Positions 27,470-41,680 of a stretch of DNA of 64,000 bases are shown here, one piece after another. The translations under genes and the position numbers were made by a program. This DNA is from Hippasteria phrygiana (taxonomy: Eukaryota > Echinodermata > Asteroidea > Valvatida > Goniasteridae): the NCBI GenBank assembly GCA_037893225.1, contig JAZGUH010000199.1:3534001-3598000 (forward strand), written 5' to 3'. Every line of letters begins with the position of its first letter. Position 1 is the first letter of the stretch. The notes under the pieces were generated by a model. That model saw only the letters and a program-made list of their open reading frames with translations, searched no databases and was not told the origin of the DNA.

Positions 27470-30400
27470 TGGCCTGAAAATGGCAGAAAATTTAGCCAAT
27501 GAGGAGGGAAGAATAGCCCTGCAATAATAGAGGTCAAATGTCAAAGTTGAATTATTTATGATATTTTTTTTTAAATATGATATTTTTCATATTTTGGGCA
27601 AAAATTGCAATTTCGACCAAGTATAAAGCAATTGACGACTTGCAACTGTGAGAAAAGGCTCCCAGGCATCTCCAGGATCGATTTCAATCAAATTTAGAAA
27701 ACCCCCTTTTTGGGCCAAAATCGTCAAAAATGGTAAGGGTTACCCCTTGCCGTTTTGTTCCGGGTCGACACAAAGTTGGCCTGAAAATGGCATAAAATTT
27801 AGCCAATGAGGAGGGAAGAATAGCCCTGCAATAATAAAGGTCAAATGTCAAAGTTGAATTATTTATGATATTTTTTTAAAAATATGATATTTTTCATATT
27901 TTGGGAAAAAATTGCAATTTCGACCAAGTATGAAGCAATTGACGACTTGCAACTGTGAGAAAAGGCTCCCAGGCATCTCCAGGATCGATTTCAATCAAAT
28001 TTAGAAAACCCCCTTTTTGGGCCAAAATCGTTAAAAATGGTAAGGGTTACCCCTTGCCGTTATTTCCGGGTCGAAAAAAAAGTTGGCCTGAAAATGGCAG
28101 AAAATTTTGCCAATGAGGAGGGAAGAATAGCCCTGCAATAATAGAGGTCAAATGTCAAAGTTGAATTATTTATGATATTTTTAAAAAAATGATATTTCTC
28201 ATATTTTGGGCAAAAATTGCAATTTCGACCAAGTATGAAGCAATTGACGACTTGCAACTGTGAGAAAAGGCTCCCATGCATCTCCAGAATCGATTTCAAT
28301 CAAATTTAGAAAACCCCTTTTTGGGCCAAAATCGTCAAAAATGGTAAGGGTTACCCCTTGCCGTTATTTCCGGGTCGAAAAAAAAGTTGGCCTGAAAATG
28401 GCAGAAAATTTAGCCAATGAGGAGGGAAGAATAGCCCTGCAATAACAGAGGTCAAATGTCAAAGTTGAATTATTTATGATATTTTTAAAAAAATGATATT
28501 TCTCATATTTTGGGCAAAAATTGCAATTTCGACCAAGTATGAAGCAATTGACGACTTGCAACTGTGAGAAAAGGCTCCCATGCATCTCCAGAATCGATTT
28601 CAATCAAATTTAGAAAACCCCTTTTTGGGCCAAAATCGTCAAAAATGGTAAGGGTTACCCCTTGCCGTTATTTCCGGGTCGAAAAAAAAGTTGGCCTGAA
28701 AATGGCAGAAAATTTAGCCAATGAGGAGGGAAGAATAGCCCTGCAATAACAGAGGTCAAATGTCAAAGTTGAATTATTTATGATATTTTAAAAAAAATGA
28801 TATTTCTCATATTTTGGGCAAAAATTGCAATTTCGACCAAGTATGAAGCAATTGACGACTTGCAACTGTCAGAAAAGGCTCCCAGGCATCTCCAGAATCG
28901 ATTTCAATCAAATTTAGAAAACCCCCTTTTTCGGGCCAAAATCGTCAAAAATGGTAAGGGTTACCCCTTGCCGTTATTTCCGGGTCGAAAAAAAAGTTGG
29001 CCTGAAAATGGCAGAAAATTTAGCCAATGAGGAGGGAAGAATAGCCCTGCAATAACAGAGGTCAAATGTCAAAGTTGAATTATTTATGATATTTTTAAAA
29101 AAATGATATTTCTCATATTTTGGGCAAAAATTGCAATTTCGACCAAGTATGAAGCAATTGACGACTTGCAACTGTCAGAAAAGGCTCCCAGGCATCTCCA
29201 GAATCGATTTCAATCAAATTTAGAAAACCCCCTTTTTGGGCCAAAATCGTCAAAAATGGTAAGGGTTACCCCTTGCCGTTATTTCCGGGTCGAAAAAAGA
29301 GTTGGCCTGAAAATGGCAGAAAATTTAGCCAATGAGGAGGGAAGAATAGCCCTGCAATAATAGAGGTCAAATGTCAAAGTTGAATTATTTATGATATTTT
29401 TTTTTAAATATGATATTTTTCATATTTTGGGCAAAAATTGCAATTTAGACCAAGTATGAAGCAATTGACGACTTGCAACTGTGAGAAAAGGCTCCCAGGC
29501 ATCTCCAGGATCGATTTCAATCAAATTTAGAAAACCCCTTTTTTGGGCCAAAATCGTCAAAAATGGTAAGGGTTACCCCTTGCCGTTATTTCCGGGTCGA
29601 AAAAAGAGTTGGCCTGAAAATGGCAGAAAATTTAGCCAATGAGGAGGGAAGAATAGCCCTGCAATAATAGAGGTCAAATGTCAAAGTTGAATTATTTATG
29701 ATATTTTTCTAAAAATATGATATTTTTCATATTTTGGGCAAAAATTGCAATTTCGACCAAGTATGAAGCAATTGACGACTTGCAACTGTGAGAAAAGGCT
29801 CCCAGGCATCTCCAGGATCGATTTCAATCAAATTTAGAAAACCCCCTTTTTGGGCCAAAATCGTCAAAAATGGTAAGGGTTACCCCTTGCCGTTTTGTTC
29901 CGGGTCGAAACAAAGTTGGCCTGAAAATGGCAGAAAATTTAGCCAATGAGGAGGGAAGAATAGCCCTGCAATAATAGAGGTCAAATGTCAAAGTTGAATT
30001 ATTTATGATATTTTTTTTTAAATATGATATTTTTCATATTTTGGGCAAAAATTGCAATTTCGACCAAGTATAAAGCAATTGACGACTTGCAACTGTGAGA
30101 AAAGGCTCCCAGGCATCTCCAGGATCGATTTCAATCAAATTTAGAAAACCCCCTTTTTGGGCCAAAATCGTCAAAAATGGTAAGGGTTACCCCTTGCCGT
30201 TTTGTTCCGGGTCGACACAAAGTTGGCCTGAAAATGGCATAAAATTTAGCCAATGAGGAGGGAAGAATAGCCCTGCAATAATAAAGGTCAAATGTCAAAG
30301 TTGAATTATTTATGATATTTTTTTAAAAATATGATATTTTTCATATTTTGGGAAAAAATTGCAATTTCGACCAAGTATGAAGCAATTGACGACTTGCAAC

Positions 30401-33400
30401 TGTGAGAAAAGGCTCCCAGGCATCTCCAGGATCGATTTCAATCAAATTTAGAAAACCCCCTTTTTGGGCCAAAATCGTTAAAAATGGTAAGGGTTACCCC
30501 TTGCCGTTATTTCCGGGTCGAAAAAAAAGTTGGCCTGAAAATGGCAGAAAATTTTGCCAATGAGGAGGGAAGAATAGCCCTGCAATAATAGAGGTCAAAT
30601 GTCAAAGTTGAATTATTTATGATATTTTTAAAAAAATGATATTTCTCATATTTTGGGCAAAAATTGCAATTTCGACCAAGTATGAAGCAATTGACGACTT
30701 GCAACTGTGAGAAAAGGCTCCCATGCATCTCCAGAATCGATTTCAATCAAATTTAGAAAACCCCTTTTTGGGCCAAAATCGTCAAAAATGGTAAGGGTTA
30801 CCCCTTGCCGTTATTTCCGGGTCGAAAAAAAAGTTGGCCTGAAAATGGCAGAAAATTTAGCCAATGAGGAGGGAAGAATAGCCCTGCAATAACAGAGGTC
30901 AAATGTCAAAGTTGAATTATTTATGATATTTTTAAAAAAATGATATTTCTCATATTTTGGGCAAAAATTGCAATTTCGACCAAGTATGAAGCAATTGACG
31001 ACTTGCAACTGTGAGAAAAGGCTCCCATGCATCTCCAGAATCGATTTCAATCAAATTTAGAAAACCCCTTTTTGGGCCAAAATCGTCAAAAATGGTAAGG
31101 GTTACCCCTTGCCGTTATTTCCGGGTCGAAAAAAAAGTTGGCCTGAAAATGGCAGAAAATTTAGCCAATGAGGAGGGAAGAATAGCCCTGCAATAACAGA
31201 GGTCAAATGTCAAAGTTGAATTATTTATGATATTTTTAAAAAAATGATATTTCTCATATTTTGGGCAAAAATTGCAATTTCGACCAAGTATGAAGCAATT
31301 GACGACTTGCAACTGTCAGAAAAGGCTCCCAGGCATCTCCAGAATCGATTTCAATCAAATTTAGAAAACCCCCTTTTTCGGGCCAAAATCGTCAAAAATG
31401 GTAAGGGTTACCCCTTGCCGTTATTTCCGGGTCGAAAAAAAAGTTGGCCTGAAAATGGCAGAAAATTTAGCCAATGAGGAGGGAAGAATAGCCCTGCAAT
31501 AACAGAGGTCAAATGTCAAAGTTGAATTATTTATGATATTTTTAAAAAAATGATATTTCTCATATTTTGGGCAAAAATTGCAATTTCGACCAAGTATGAA
31601 GCAATTGACGACTTGCAACTGTCAGAAAAGGCTCCCAGGCATCTCCAGAATCGATTTCAATCAAATTTAGAAAACCCCCTTTTTGGGCCAAAATCGTCAA
31701 AAATGGTAAGGGTTACCCCTTGCCGTTATTTCCGGGTCGAAAAAAGAGTTGGCCTGAAAATGGCAGAAAATTTAGCCAATGAGGAGGGAAGAATAGCCCT
31801 GCAATAATAGAGGTCAAATGTCAAAGTTGAATTATTTATGATATTTTTTTTTAAATATGATATTTTTCATATTTTGGGCAAAAATTGCAATTTAGACCAA
31901 GTATGAAGCAATTGACGACTTGCAACTGTGAGAAAAGGCTCCCAGGCATCTCCAGGATCGATTTCAATCAAATTTAGAAAACCCCTTTTTTGGGCCAAAA
32001 TCGTCAAAAATGGTAAGGGTTACCCCTTGCCGTTATTTCCGGGTCGAAAAAAGAGTTGGCCTGAAAATGGCAGAAAATTTAGCCAATGAGGAGGGAAGAA
32101 TAGCCCTGCAATAATAGAGGTCAAATGTCAAAGTTGAATTATTTATGATATTTTTCTAAAAATATGATATTTTTCATATTTTGGGCAAAAATTGCAATTT
32201 CGACCAAGTATGAAGCAATTGACGACTTGCAACTGTGAGAAAAGGCTCCCAGGCATCTCCAGGATCGATTTCAATCAAATTTAGAAAACCCCCTTTTTGG
32301 GCCAAAATCGTCAAAAATGGTAAGGGTTACCCCTTGCCGTTTTGTTCCGGGTCGAAACAAAGTTGGCCTGAAAATGGCAGAAAATTTAGCCAATGAGGAG
32401 GGAAGAATAGCCCTGCAATAATAGAGGTCAAATGTCAAAGTTGAATTATTTATGATATTTTTTTTTAAATATGATATTTTTCATATTTTGGGCAAAAATT
32501 GCAATTTCGACCAAGTATAAAGCAATTGACGACTTGCAACTGTGAGAAAAGGCTCCCAGGCATCTCCAGGATCGATTTCAATCAAATTTAGAAAACCCCC
32601 TTTTTGGGCCAAAATCGTCAAAAATGGTAAGGGTTACCCCTTGCCGTTTTGTTCCGGGTCGACACAAAGTTGGCCTGAAAATGGCATAAAATTTAGCCAA
32701 TGAGGAGGGAAGAATAGCCCTGCAATAATAAAGGTCAAATGTCAAAGTTGAATTATTTATGATATTTTTAAAAAAATGATATTTCTCATATTTTGGGCAA
32801 AAATTGCAATTTCGACCAAGTATGAAGCAATTGACGACTTGCAACTGTCAGAAAAGGCTCCCAGGCATCTCCAGAATCGATTTCAATCAAATTTAGAAAA
32901 CCCCCTTTTTCGGGCCAAAATCGTCAAAAATGGTAAGGGTTACCCCTTGCCGTTATTTCCGGGTCGAAAAAAAAGTTGGCCTGAAAATGGCAGAAAATTT
33001 AGCCAATGAGGAGGGAAGAATAGCCCTGCAATAACAGAGGTCAAATGTCAAAGTTGAATTATTTATGATATTTTTAAAAAAATGATATTTCTCATATTTT
33101 GGGCAAAAATTGCAATTTCGACCAAGTATGAAGCAATTGACGACTTGCAACTGTCAGAAAAGGCTCCCAGGCATCTCCAGAATCGATTTCAATCAAATTT
33201 AGAAAACCCCCTTTTTGGGCCAAAATCGTCAAAAATGGTAAGGGTTACCCCTTGCCGTTATTTCCGGGTCGAAAAAAGAGTTGGCCTGAAAATGGCAGAA
33301 AATTTAGCCAATGAGGAGGGAAGAATAGCCCTGCAATAATAGAGGTCAAATGTCAAAGTTGAATTATTTATGATATTTTTTTTTAAATATGATATTTTTC

Positions 33401-33894
33401 ATATTTTGGGCAAAAATTGCAATTTAGACCAAGTATGAAGCAATTGACGACTTGCAACTGTGAGAAAAGGCTCCCAGGCATCTCCAGGATCGATTTCAAT
33501 CAAATTTAGAAAACCCCTTTTTTGGGCCAAAATCGTCAAAAATGGTAAGGGTTACCCCTTGCCGTTATTTCCGGGTCGAAAAAAGAGTTGGCCTGAAAAT
33601 GGCAGAAAATTTAGCCAATGAGGAGGGAAGAATAGCCCTGCAATAATAGAGGTCAAATGTCAAAGTTGAATTATTTATGATATTTTTCTAAAAATATGAT
33701 ATTTTTCATATTTTGGGCAAAAATTGCAATTTCGACCAAGTATGAAGCAATTGACGACTTGCAACTGTGAGAAAAGGCTCCCAGGCATCTCCAGGATCGA
33801 TTTCAATCAAATTTAGAAAACCCCCTTTTTGGGCCAAAATCGTCAAAAATGGTAAGGGTTACCCCTTGCCGTTTTGTTCCGGGTCGAAACAAAG
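27469..33894 (+). repeat. higher-order repeat A: 8-mer of 2447 bp
   Basis: Copies at 27469-29915, 29916-32362 and a shortened 32363-33894 (1532 bp, five monomers). The diagnostic GTCGACACAAAG occurs at 27764, 30211 and 32658, and again at 34190. In the third copy three monomers are missing after about 32740, where the sequence jumps to the TCAGAAAAGGCTCCC variant. Copies appear essentially identical at every site compared. Confidence 0.88.
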
Positions 33895-36800
33895 TTGGCC
33901 TGAAAATGGCAGAAAATTTAGCCAATGAGGAGGGAAGAATAGCCCTGCAATAATAGAGGTCAAATGTCAAAGTTGAATTATTTATGATATTTTTTTTTAA
34001 ATATGATATTTTTCATATTTTGGGCAAAAATTGCAATTTCGACCAAGTATAAAGCAATTGACGACTTGCAACTGTGAGAAAAGGCTCCCAGGCATCTCCA
34101 GGATCGATTTCAATCAAATTTAGAAAACCCCCTTTTTGGGCCAAAATCGTCAAAAATGGTAAGGGTTACCCCTTGCCGTTTTGTTCCGGGTCGACACAAA
34201 GTTGGCCTGAAAATGGCATAAAATTTAGCCAATGAGGAGGGAAGAATAGCCCTGCAATAATAAAGGTCAAATGTCAAAGTTGAATTATTTATGATATTTT
34301 TTTAAAAATATGATATTTTTCATATTTTGGGAAAAAATTGCAATTTCGACCAAGTATGAAGCAATTGACGACTTGCAACTGTGAGAAAAGGCTCCCAGGC
34401 ATCTCCAGGATCGATTTCAATCAAATTTAGAAAACCCCCTTTTTGGGCCAAAATCGTTAAAAATGGTAAGGGTTACCCCTTGCCGTTATTTCCGGGTCGA
34501 AAAAAAAGTTGGCCTGAAAATGGCAGAAAATTTTGCCAATGAGGAGGGAAGAATAGCCCTGCAATAATAGAGGTCAAATGTCAAAGTTGAATTATTTATG
34601 ATATTTAAAAAAAAATGATATTTCTCATATTTTGGGCAAAAATTGCAATTTCGACCAAGTATGAAGCAATTGACGACTTGCAACTGTGAGAAAAGGCTCC
34701 CAGGCATCTCCAGAATCGATTTCAATCAAATTTAGAAAACCCCTTTTTGGGCCAAAATCGTCAAAAATGGTAAGGGTTACCCCTTGCCGTTATTTCCGGG
34801 TCGAAAAAAAAGTTGGCCTGAAAATGGCAGAAAATTTAGCCAATGAGGAGGGAAGAATAGCCCTGCAATAACAGAGGTCAAATGTCAAAGTTGAATTATT
34901 TATGATATTTAAAAAAAAATGATATTTCTCATATTTTGGGCAAAAATTGCAATTTCGACCAAGTATGAAGCAATTGACGACTTGCAACTGTCAGAAAAGG
35001 CTCCCAGGCATCTCCAGAATCGATTTCAATCAAATTTAGAAAACCCCCTTTTTCGGGCCAAAATCGTCAAAAATGGTAAGGGTTACCCCTTGCCGTTTTG
35101 TTCCGGGTCGAAAAAAGGTTGGCCTGAAAATGGCAGAAAATTTTGCCAATGAGGAGGGAAGAATAGCCCTGCAATAACAGAGGTCAAATGTCAAAGTTGA
35201 ATTATTTATGATATTTAAAAAAAAATGATATTTCTCATATTTTGTGCAAAAATTGCAATTTCGACCAAGTATGAAGCAATTGACGACTTGCAACTGTGAG
35301 AAAAGGCTCCCAGGCATCTCCAGAATCGATTTCAATCAAATTTAGAAAACCCCCTTTTTGGGCCAAAATCGTCAAAAATGGTAAGGGCTTGCCGTTATTT
35401 CCGGGTCGAAAAAAGAGTTGGCCTGAAAATGGCAGAAAATTTAGCCAATGAGGAGGGAAGAATAGCCCTGCAATAATAGAGGTCAAATGTCAAAGTTGAA
35501 TTATTTATGATATTTTTCTAAAAATATGATATTTTTCATATTTTGGGCAAAAATTGCAATTTCGACCAAGTATGAAGCAATTGACGACTTGCAACTGTGA
35601 GAAAAGGCTCCCAGGCATCTCCAGGATCGATTTCAATCAAATTTAGAAAACCCCCTTTTTGGGCCAAAATCGTCAAAAATGGTAAAGGTTACCCCTTGCC
35701 GTTTTGTTCCGGGTCGAAACAAAGTTGGCCTGAAAATGGCAGAAAATTTAGCCAATGAGGAGGGAAGAATAGCCCTGCAATAATAGAGGTCAAATGTCAA
35801 AGTTGAATTATTTATGATATTTTTTTTTAAATATGATATTTTTCATATTTTGGGCAAAAATTGCAATTTCGACCAAGTATAAAGCAATTGACGACTTGCA
35901 ACTGTGAGAAAAGGCTCCCAGGCATCTCCAGGATCGATTTCAATCAAATTTAGAAAACCCCCTTTTTTGGCCAAAATCGTCAAAAATGGTAAGGGTTACC
36001 CCTTGCCGTTTTGTTCCGGGTCGAAACAAAGTTGGCCTGAAAATGGCAGAAAATTTAGCCAATGAGGAGGGAAGAATAGCCCTGCAATAATAAAGGTCAA
36101 ATGTCAAAGTTGAATTATTTATGATATTTTTTTAAAAATATGATATTTTTCATATTTTGGCAAAAAATTGCAATTTCGACCAAGTATGAAGCAATTGACG
36201 ACTTGCAACTGTGAGAAAAGGCTCCCAGGCATCTCCAGGATCGATTTCAATCAAATTTAGAAAACCCCTTTTTTGGGCCAAAATCGTCAAAAATGGTAAG
36301 GGTTACCCCTTGCCGTTATTTCCGGGTCGAAAAAAGAGTTGGCCTGAAAATGGCAGAAAATTTAGCCAATGAGGAGGGAAGAATAGCCCTGCAATAATAG
36401 AGGTCAAATGTCAAAGTTGAATTATTTATGATATTTTTCTAAAAATATGATATTTTTCATATTTTGGGCAAAAATTGAAATTTCGACCAAGTATGAAGCA
36501 ATTGACGACTTGCAACTGTGAGAAAAGGCTCCCAGGCATCTCCAGGATCGATTTCAATCAAATTTAGAAAACCCCCTTTTTGGGCCAAAATCGTCAAAAA
36601 TGGTAAGGGTTACCCCTTGCCGTTTTGTTCCGGGTCGAAACAAAGTTGGCCTGAAAATGGCAGAAAATTTAGCCAATGAGGAGGGAAGAATAGCCCTGCA
36701 ATAATAGAGGTCAAATGTCAAAGTTGAATTATTTATGATATTTTTTTTTAAATATGATATTTTTCATATTTTGGGCAAAAATTGCAATTTCGACCAAGTA

Positions 36801-37567
36801 TAAAGCAATTGACGACTTGCAACTGTGAGAAAAGGCTCCCAGGCATCTCCAGGATCGATTTCAATCAAATTTAGAAAACCCCCTTTTTTGGGCCAAAATC
36901 GTCAAAAATGGTAAGGGTTACCCCTTGCCGTTTTGTTCCGGGTCGACACAAAGTTGGCCTGAAAATGGCATAAAATTTAGCCAATGAGGAGGGAAGAATA
37001 GCCCTGCAATAATAAAGGTCAAATGTCAAAGTTGAATTATTTATGATATTTTTTTAAAAATATGATATTTTTCATATTTTGGGAAAAAATTGCAATTTCG
37101 ACCAAGTATGAAGCAATTGACGACTTGCAACTGTGAGAAAAGGCTCCCAGGCATCTCCAGGATCGATTTCAATCAAATTTAGAAAACCCCCTTTTTGGGC
37201 CAAAATCGTTAAAAATGGTAAGGGTTACCCCTTGCCGTTATTTCCGGGTCGAAAAAAAAGTTGGCCTGAAAATGGCAGAAAATTTTGCCAAGGAGGAGGG
37301 AAGAATAGCCCTGCAATAATAAAGGTCAAATGTCAAAGTTGAATTATTTATGATATTTTTTTAAAAATATGATATTTTTCATATTTTGGGCAAAAATTGC
37401 AATTTCGACCAAGTATGAAGCAATTGACGACTTGCAACTGTGAGAAAAGGCTCCCAGGCATCTCCAGGATCGATTTCAATCAAATTTAGAAAACCCCCTT
37501 TTTGGGCCAAAATCGTTAAAAATGGTAAGGGTTACCCCTTGCCGTTATTTCCGGGTCGAAAAAAAAG

Positions 37568-40500
37568 TTGGCCTGAAAATGGCAGAAAATTTAGCCAATG
37601 AGGAGGGAAGAATAGCCCTGCAATAACAGAGGTCAAATGTCAAAGTTGAATTATTTATGATATTTTTAAAAAAATGATATTTCTCATATTTTGGGCAAAA
37701 ATTGCAATTTCGACCAAGTATGAAGCAATTGACGACTTGCAACTGTGAGAAAAGGCTCCCAGGCATCTCCAGGATCGATTTCAATCAAATTTAGAAAACC
37801 CCCTTTTTGGGCCAAAATCGTCAAAAATGGTAAGGGTTACCCCTTGCCGTTATTTCCGGGTCGAAAAAAGAGTTGGCCTGAAAATGGCAGAAAATTTAGC
37901 CAATGAGGAGGGAAGAATAGCCCTGCAATAATAGAGGTCAAATGTCAAAGTTGAATTATTTATGATATTTTTCTAAAAATATGATATTTTTCATATTTTG
38001 GGCAAAAATTGAAATTTCGACCAAGTATGAAGCAATTGACGACTTGCAACTGTGAGAAAAGGCTCCCAGGCATCTCCAGGATCGATTTCAATCAAATTTA
38101 GAAAACCCCCTTTTTTGGCCAAAATCGTCAAAAATGGTAAGGGTTACCCCTTGCCGTTTTGTTCCGGGTCGAAACAAAGTTGGCCTGAAAATGGCATAAA
38201 ATTTAGCCAATGAGGAGGGAAGAATAGCCCTGCAATAATAAAGGTCAAATGTCAAAGTTGAATTATTTATGATATTTTTTTAAAAATATGATATTTTTCA
38301 TATTTTGGCAAAAAATTGCAATTTCGACCAAGTATGAAGCAATTGACGACTTGCAACTGTGAGAAAAGGCTCCCAGGCATCTCCAGGATCGATTTCAATC
38401 AAATTTAGAAAACCCCCTTTTTGGGCCAAAATCGTTAAAAATGGTAAGGGTTACCCCTTGCCGTTATTTCCGGGTCGAAAAAAAAGTTGGCCTGAAAATG
38501 GCAGAAAATTTTGCCAATGAGGAGGGAAGAATAGCCCTGCAATAATAGAGGTCAAATGTCAAAGTTGAATTATTTATGATATTTTAAAAAAAATGATATT
38601 TCTCATATTTTGGGCAAAAATTGCAATTTCGACCAAGTATGAAGCAATTGACGACTTGCAACTGTGAGAAAAGGCTCCCAGGCATCTCCAGGATCGATTT
38701 CAATCAAATTTAGAAAACCCCCTTTTTGGGCCAAAATCGTCAAAAATGGTAAGGGTTACCCCTTGCCGTTATTTCCGGGTCGAAAAAAGAGTTGGCCTGA
38801 AAATGGCAGAAAATTTAGCCAATGAGGAGGGAAGAATAGCCCTGCAATAATAGAGGTCAAATGTCAAAGTTGAATTATTTATGATATTTTTCTAAAAATA
38901 TGATATTTTTCATATTTTGGGCAAAAAATGCAATTTCGACCAAGTATGAAGCAATTGACGACTTGCAACTGTGAGAAAAGGCTCCCAGGCATCTCCAGGA
39001 TCGATTTCAATCAAATTTAGAAAACCCCCTTTTTGGGCCAAAATCGTCAAAAATGGTAAGGGTTACCCCTTGCCGTTTTGTTCCGGGTCGAAACAAAGTT
39101 GGCCTGAAAATGGCAGAAAATTTAGCCAATGAGGAGGGAAGAATAGCCCTGCAATAATAGAGGTCAAATGTCAAAGTTGAATTATTTATGATATTTTTTT
39201 TTAAATATGATATTTTTCATATTTTGGGCAAAAATTGCAATTTCGACCAAGTATAAAGCAATTGACGACTTGCAACTGTGAGAAAAGGCTCCCAGGCATC
39301 TCCAGGATCGATTTCAATCAAATTTAGAAAACCCCCTTTTTTGGCCAAAATCGTCAAAAATGGTAAGGGTTACCCCTTGCCGTTTTGTTCCGGGTCGAAA
39401 CAAAGTTGGCCTGAAAATGGCATAAAATTTAGCCAATGAGGAGGGAAGAATAGCCCTGCAATAATAAAGGTCAAATGTCAAAGTTGAATTATTTATGATA
39501 TTTTTTTTTAAATATGATATTTTTCATATTTTGGCAAAAAATTGCAATTTCGACCAAGTATGAAGCAATTTACGACTTGCAACTGTGAGAAAAGGCTCCC
39601 AGGCATCTCCAGGATCGATTTCAATCAAATTTAGAAAACACCCTTTTTGGGCCAAAATCGTTAAAAATGGTAAGGGTTACCCCTTGCCGTTATTTCCGGG
39701 TCGAAAAAAAAGTTGGCCTGAAAATGGCAGAAAATTTTGCCAATGAGGAGGGAAGAATAGCCCTGCAATAATAGAGGTCAAATGTCAAAGTTGAATTATT
39801 TATGATATTTAAAAAAAAATGATATTTCTCATATTTTGGGCAAAAATTGCAATTTCGACCAAGTATGAAGCAATTGACGACTTGCAACTGTGAGAAAAGG
39901 CTCCCAGGCATCTCCAGGATCGATTTCAATCAAATTTAGAAAACCCCCTTTTTGGGCCAAAATCGTTAAAAATGGTAAGGGTTACCCCTTGCCGTTATTT
40001 CCGGGTCGAAAAAAAAGTTGGCCTGAAAATGGCAGAAAATTTAGCCAATGAGGAGGGAAGAATAGCCCTGCAATAACAGAGGTCAAATGTCAAAGTTGAA
40101 TTATTTATGATATTTTTAAAAAAATGATATTTCTCATATTTTGGGCAAAAATTGCAATTTCGACCAAGTATGAAGCAATTGACGACTTGCAACTGTGAGA
40201 AAAGGCTCCCAGGCATCTCCAGGATCGATTTCAATCAAATTTAGAAAACCCCCTTTTTGGGCCAAAATCGTCAAAAATGGTAAGGGTTACCCCTTGCCGT
40301 TATTTCCGGGTCGAAAAAAGAGTTGGCCTGAAAATGGCAGAAAATTTAGCCAATGAGGAGGGAAGAATAGCCCTGCAATAATAGAGGTCAAATGTCAAAG
40401 TTGAATTATTTATGATATTTTTCTAAAAATATGATATTTTTCATATTTTGGGCAAAAATTGAAATTTCGACCAAGTATGAAGCAATTGACGACTTGCAAC

Positions 40501-41680
40501 TGTGAGAAAAGGCTCCCAGGCATCTCCAGGATCGATTTCAATCAAATTTAGAAAACCCCCTTTTTTGGCCAAAATCGTCAAAAATGGTAAGGGTTACCCC
40601 TTGCCGTTTTGTTCCGGGTCGAAACAAAGTTGGCCTGAAAATGGCATAAAATTTAGCCAATGAGGAGGGAAGAATAGCCCTGCAATAATAAAGGTCAAAT
40701 GTCAAAGTTGAATTATTTATGATATTTTTTTAAAAATATGATATTTTTCATATTTTGGCAAAAAATTGCAATTTCGACCAAGTATGAAGCAATTGACGAC
40801 TTGCAACTGTGAGAAAAGGCTCCCAGGCATCTCCAGGATCGATTTCAATCAAATTTAGAAAACCCCCTTTTTGGGCCAAAATCGTTAAAAATGGTAAGGG
40901 TTACCCCTTGCCGTTATTTCCGGGTCGAAAAAAAAGTTGGCCTGAAAATGGCAGAAAATTTTGCCAATGAGGAGGGAAGAATAGCCCTGCAATAATAGAG
41001 GTCAAATGTCAAAGTTGAATTATTTATGATATTTAAAAAAAAATGATATTTCTCATATTTTGGGCAAAAATTGCAATTTCGACCAAGTATGAAGCAATTG
41101 ACGACTTGCAACTGTGAGAAAAGGCTCCCAGGCATCTCCAGGATCGATTTCAATCAAATTTAGAAAACCCCCTTTTTGGGCCAAAATCGTCAAAAATGGT
41201 AAGGGTTACCCCTTGCCGTTATTTCCGGGTCGAAAAAAGAGTTGGCCTGAAAATGGCAGAAAATTTAGCCAATGAGGAGGGAAGAATAGCCCTGCAATAA
41301 TAGAGGTCAAATGTCAAAGTTGAATTATTTATGATATTTTTCTAAAAATATGATATTTTTCATATTTTGGGCAAAAAATGCAATTTCGACCAAGTATGAA
41401 GCAATTGACGACTTGCAACTGTGAGAAAAGGCTCCCAGGCATCTCCAGGATCGATTTCAATCAAATTTAGAAAACCCCCTTTTTGGGCCAAAATCGTCAA
41501 AAATGGTAAGGGTTACCCCTTGCCGTTTTGTTCCGGGTCGAAACAAAGTTGGCCTGAAAATGGCAGAAAATTTAGCCAATGAGGAGGGAAGAATAGCCCT
41601 GCAATAATAGAGGTCAAATGTCAAAGTTGAATTATTTATGATATTTTTTTTTAAATATGATATTTTTCATATTTTGGCAA
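37568..41680 (+). repeat. higher-order repeat B: 8-mer of 2450 bp
   Basis: 37568-40017 is repeated from 40018. Shared markers include GGGCAAAAATTGAAATTTCG, CCCTTTTTTGGCCAAAATCG and GGGCAAAAAATGCAATTTCG in the same order. The second copy diverges near 41680, where one monomer is skipped. Confidence 0.75.
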
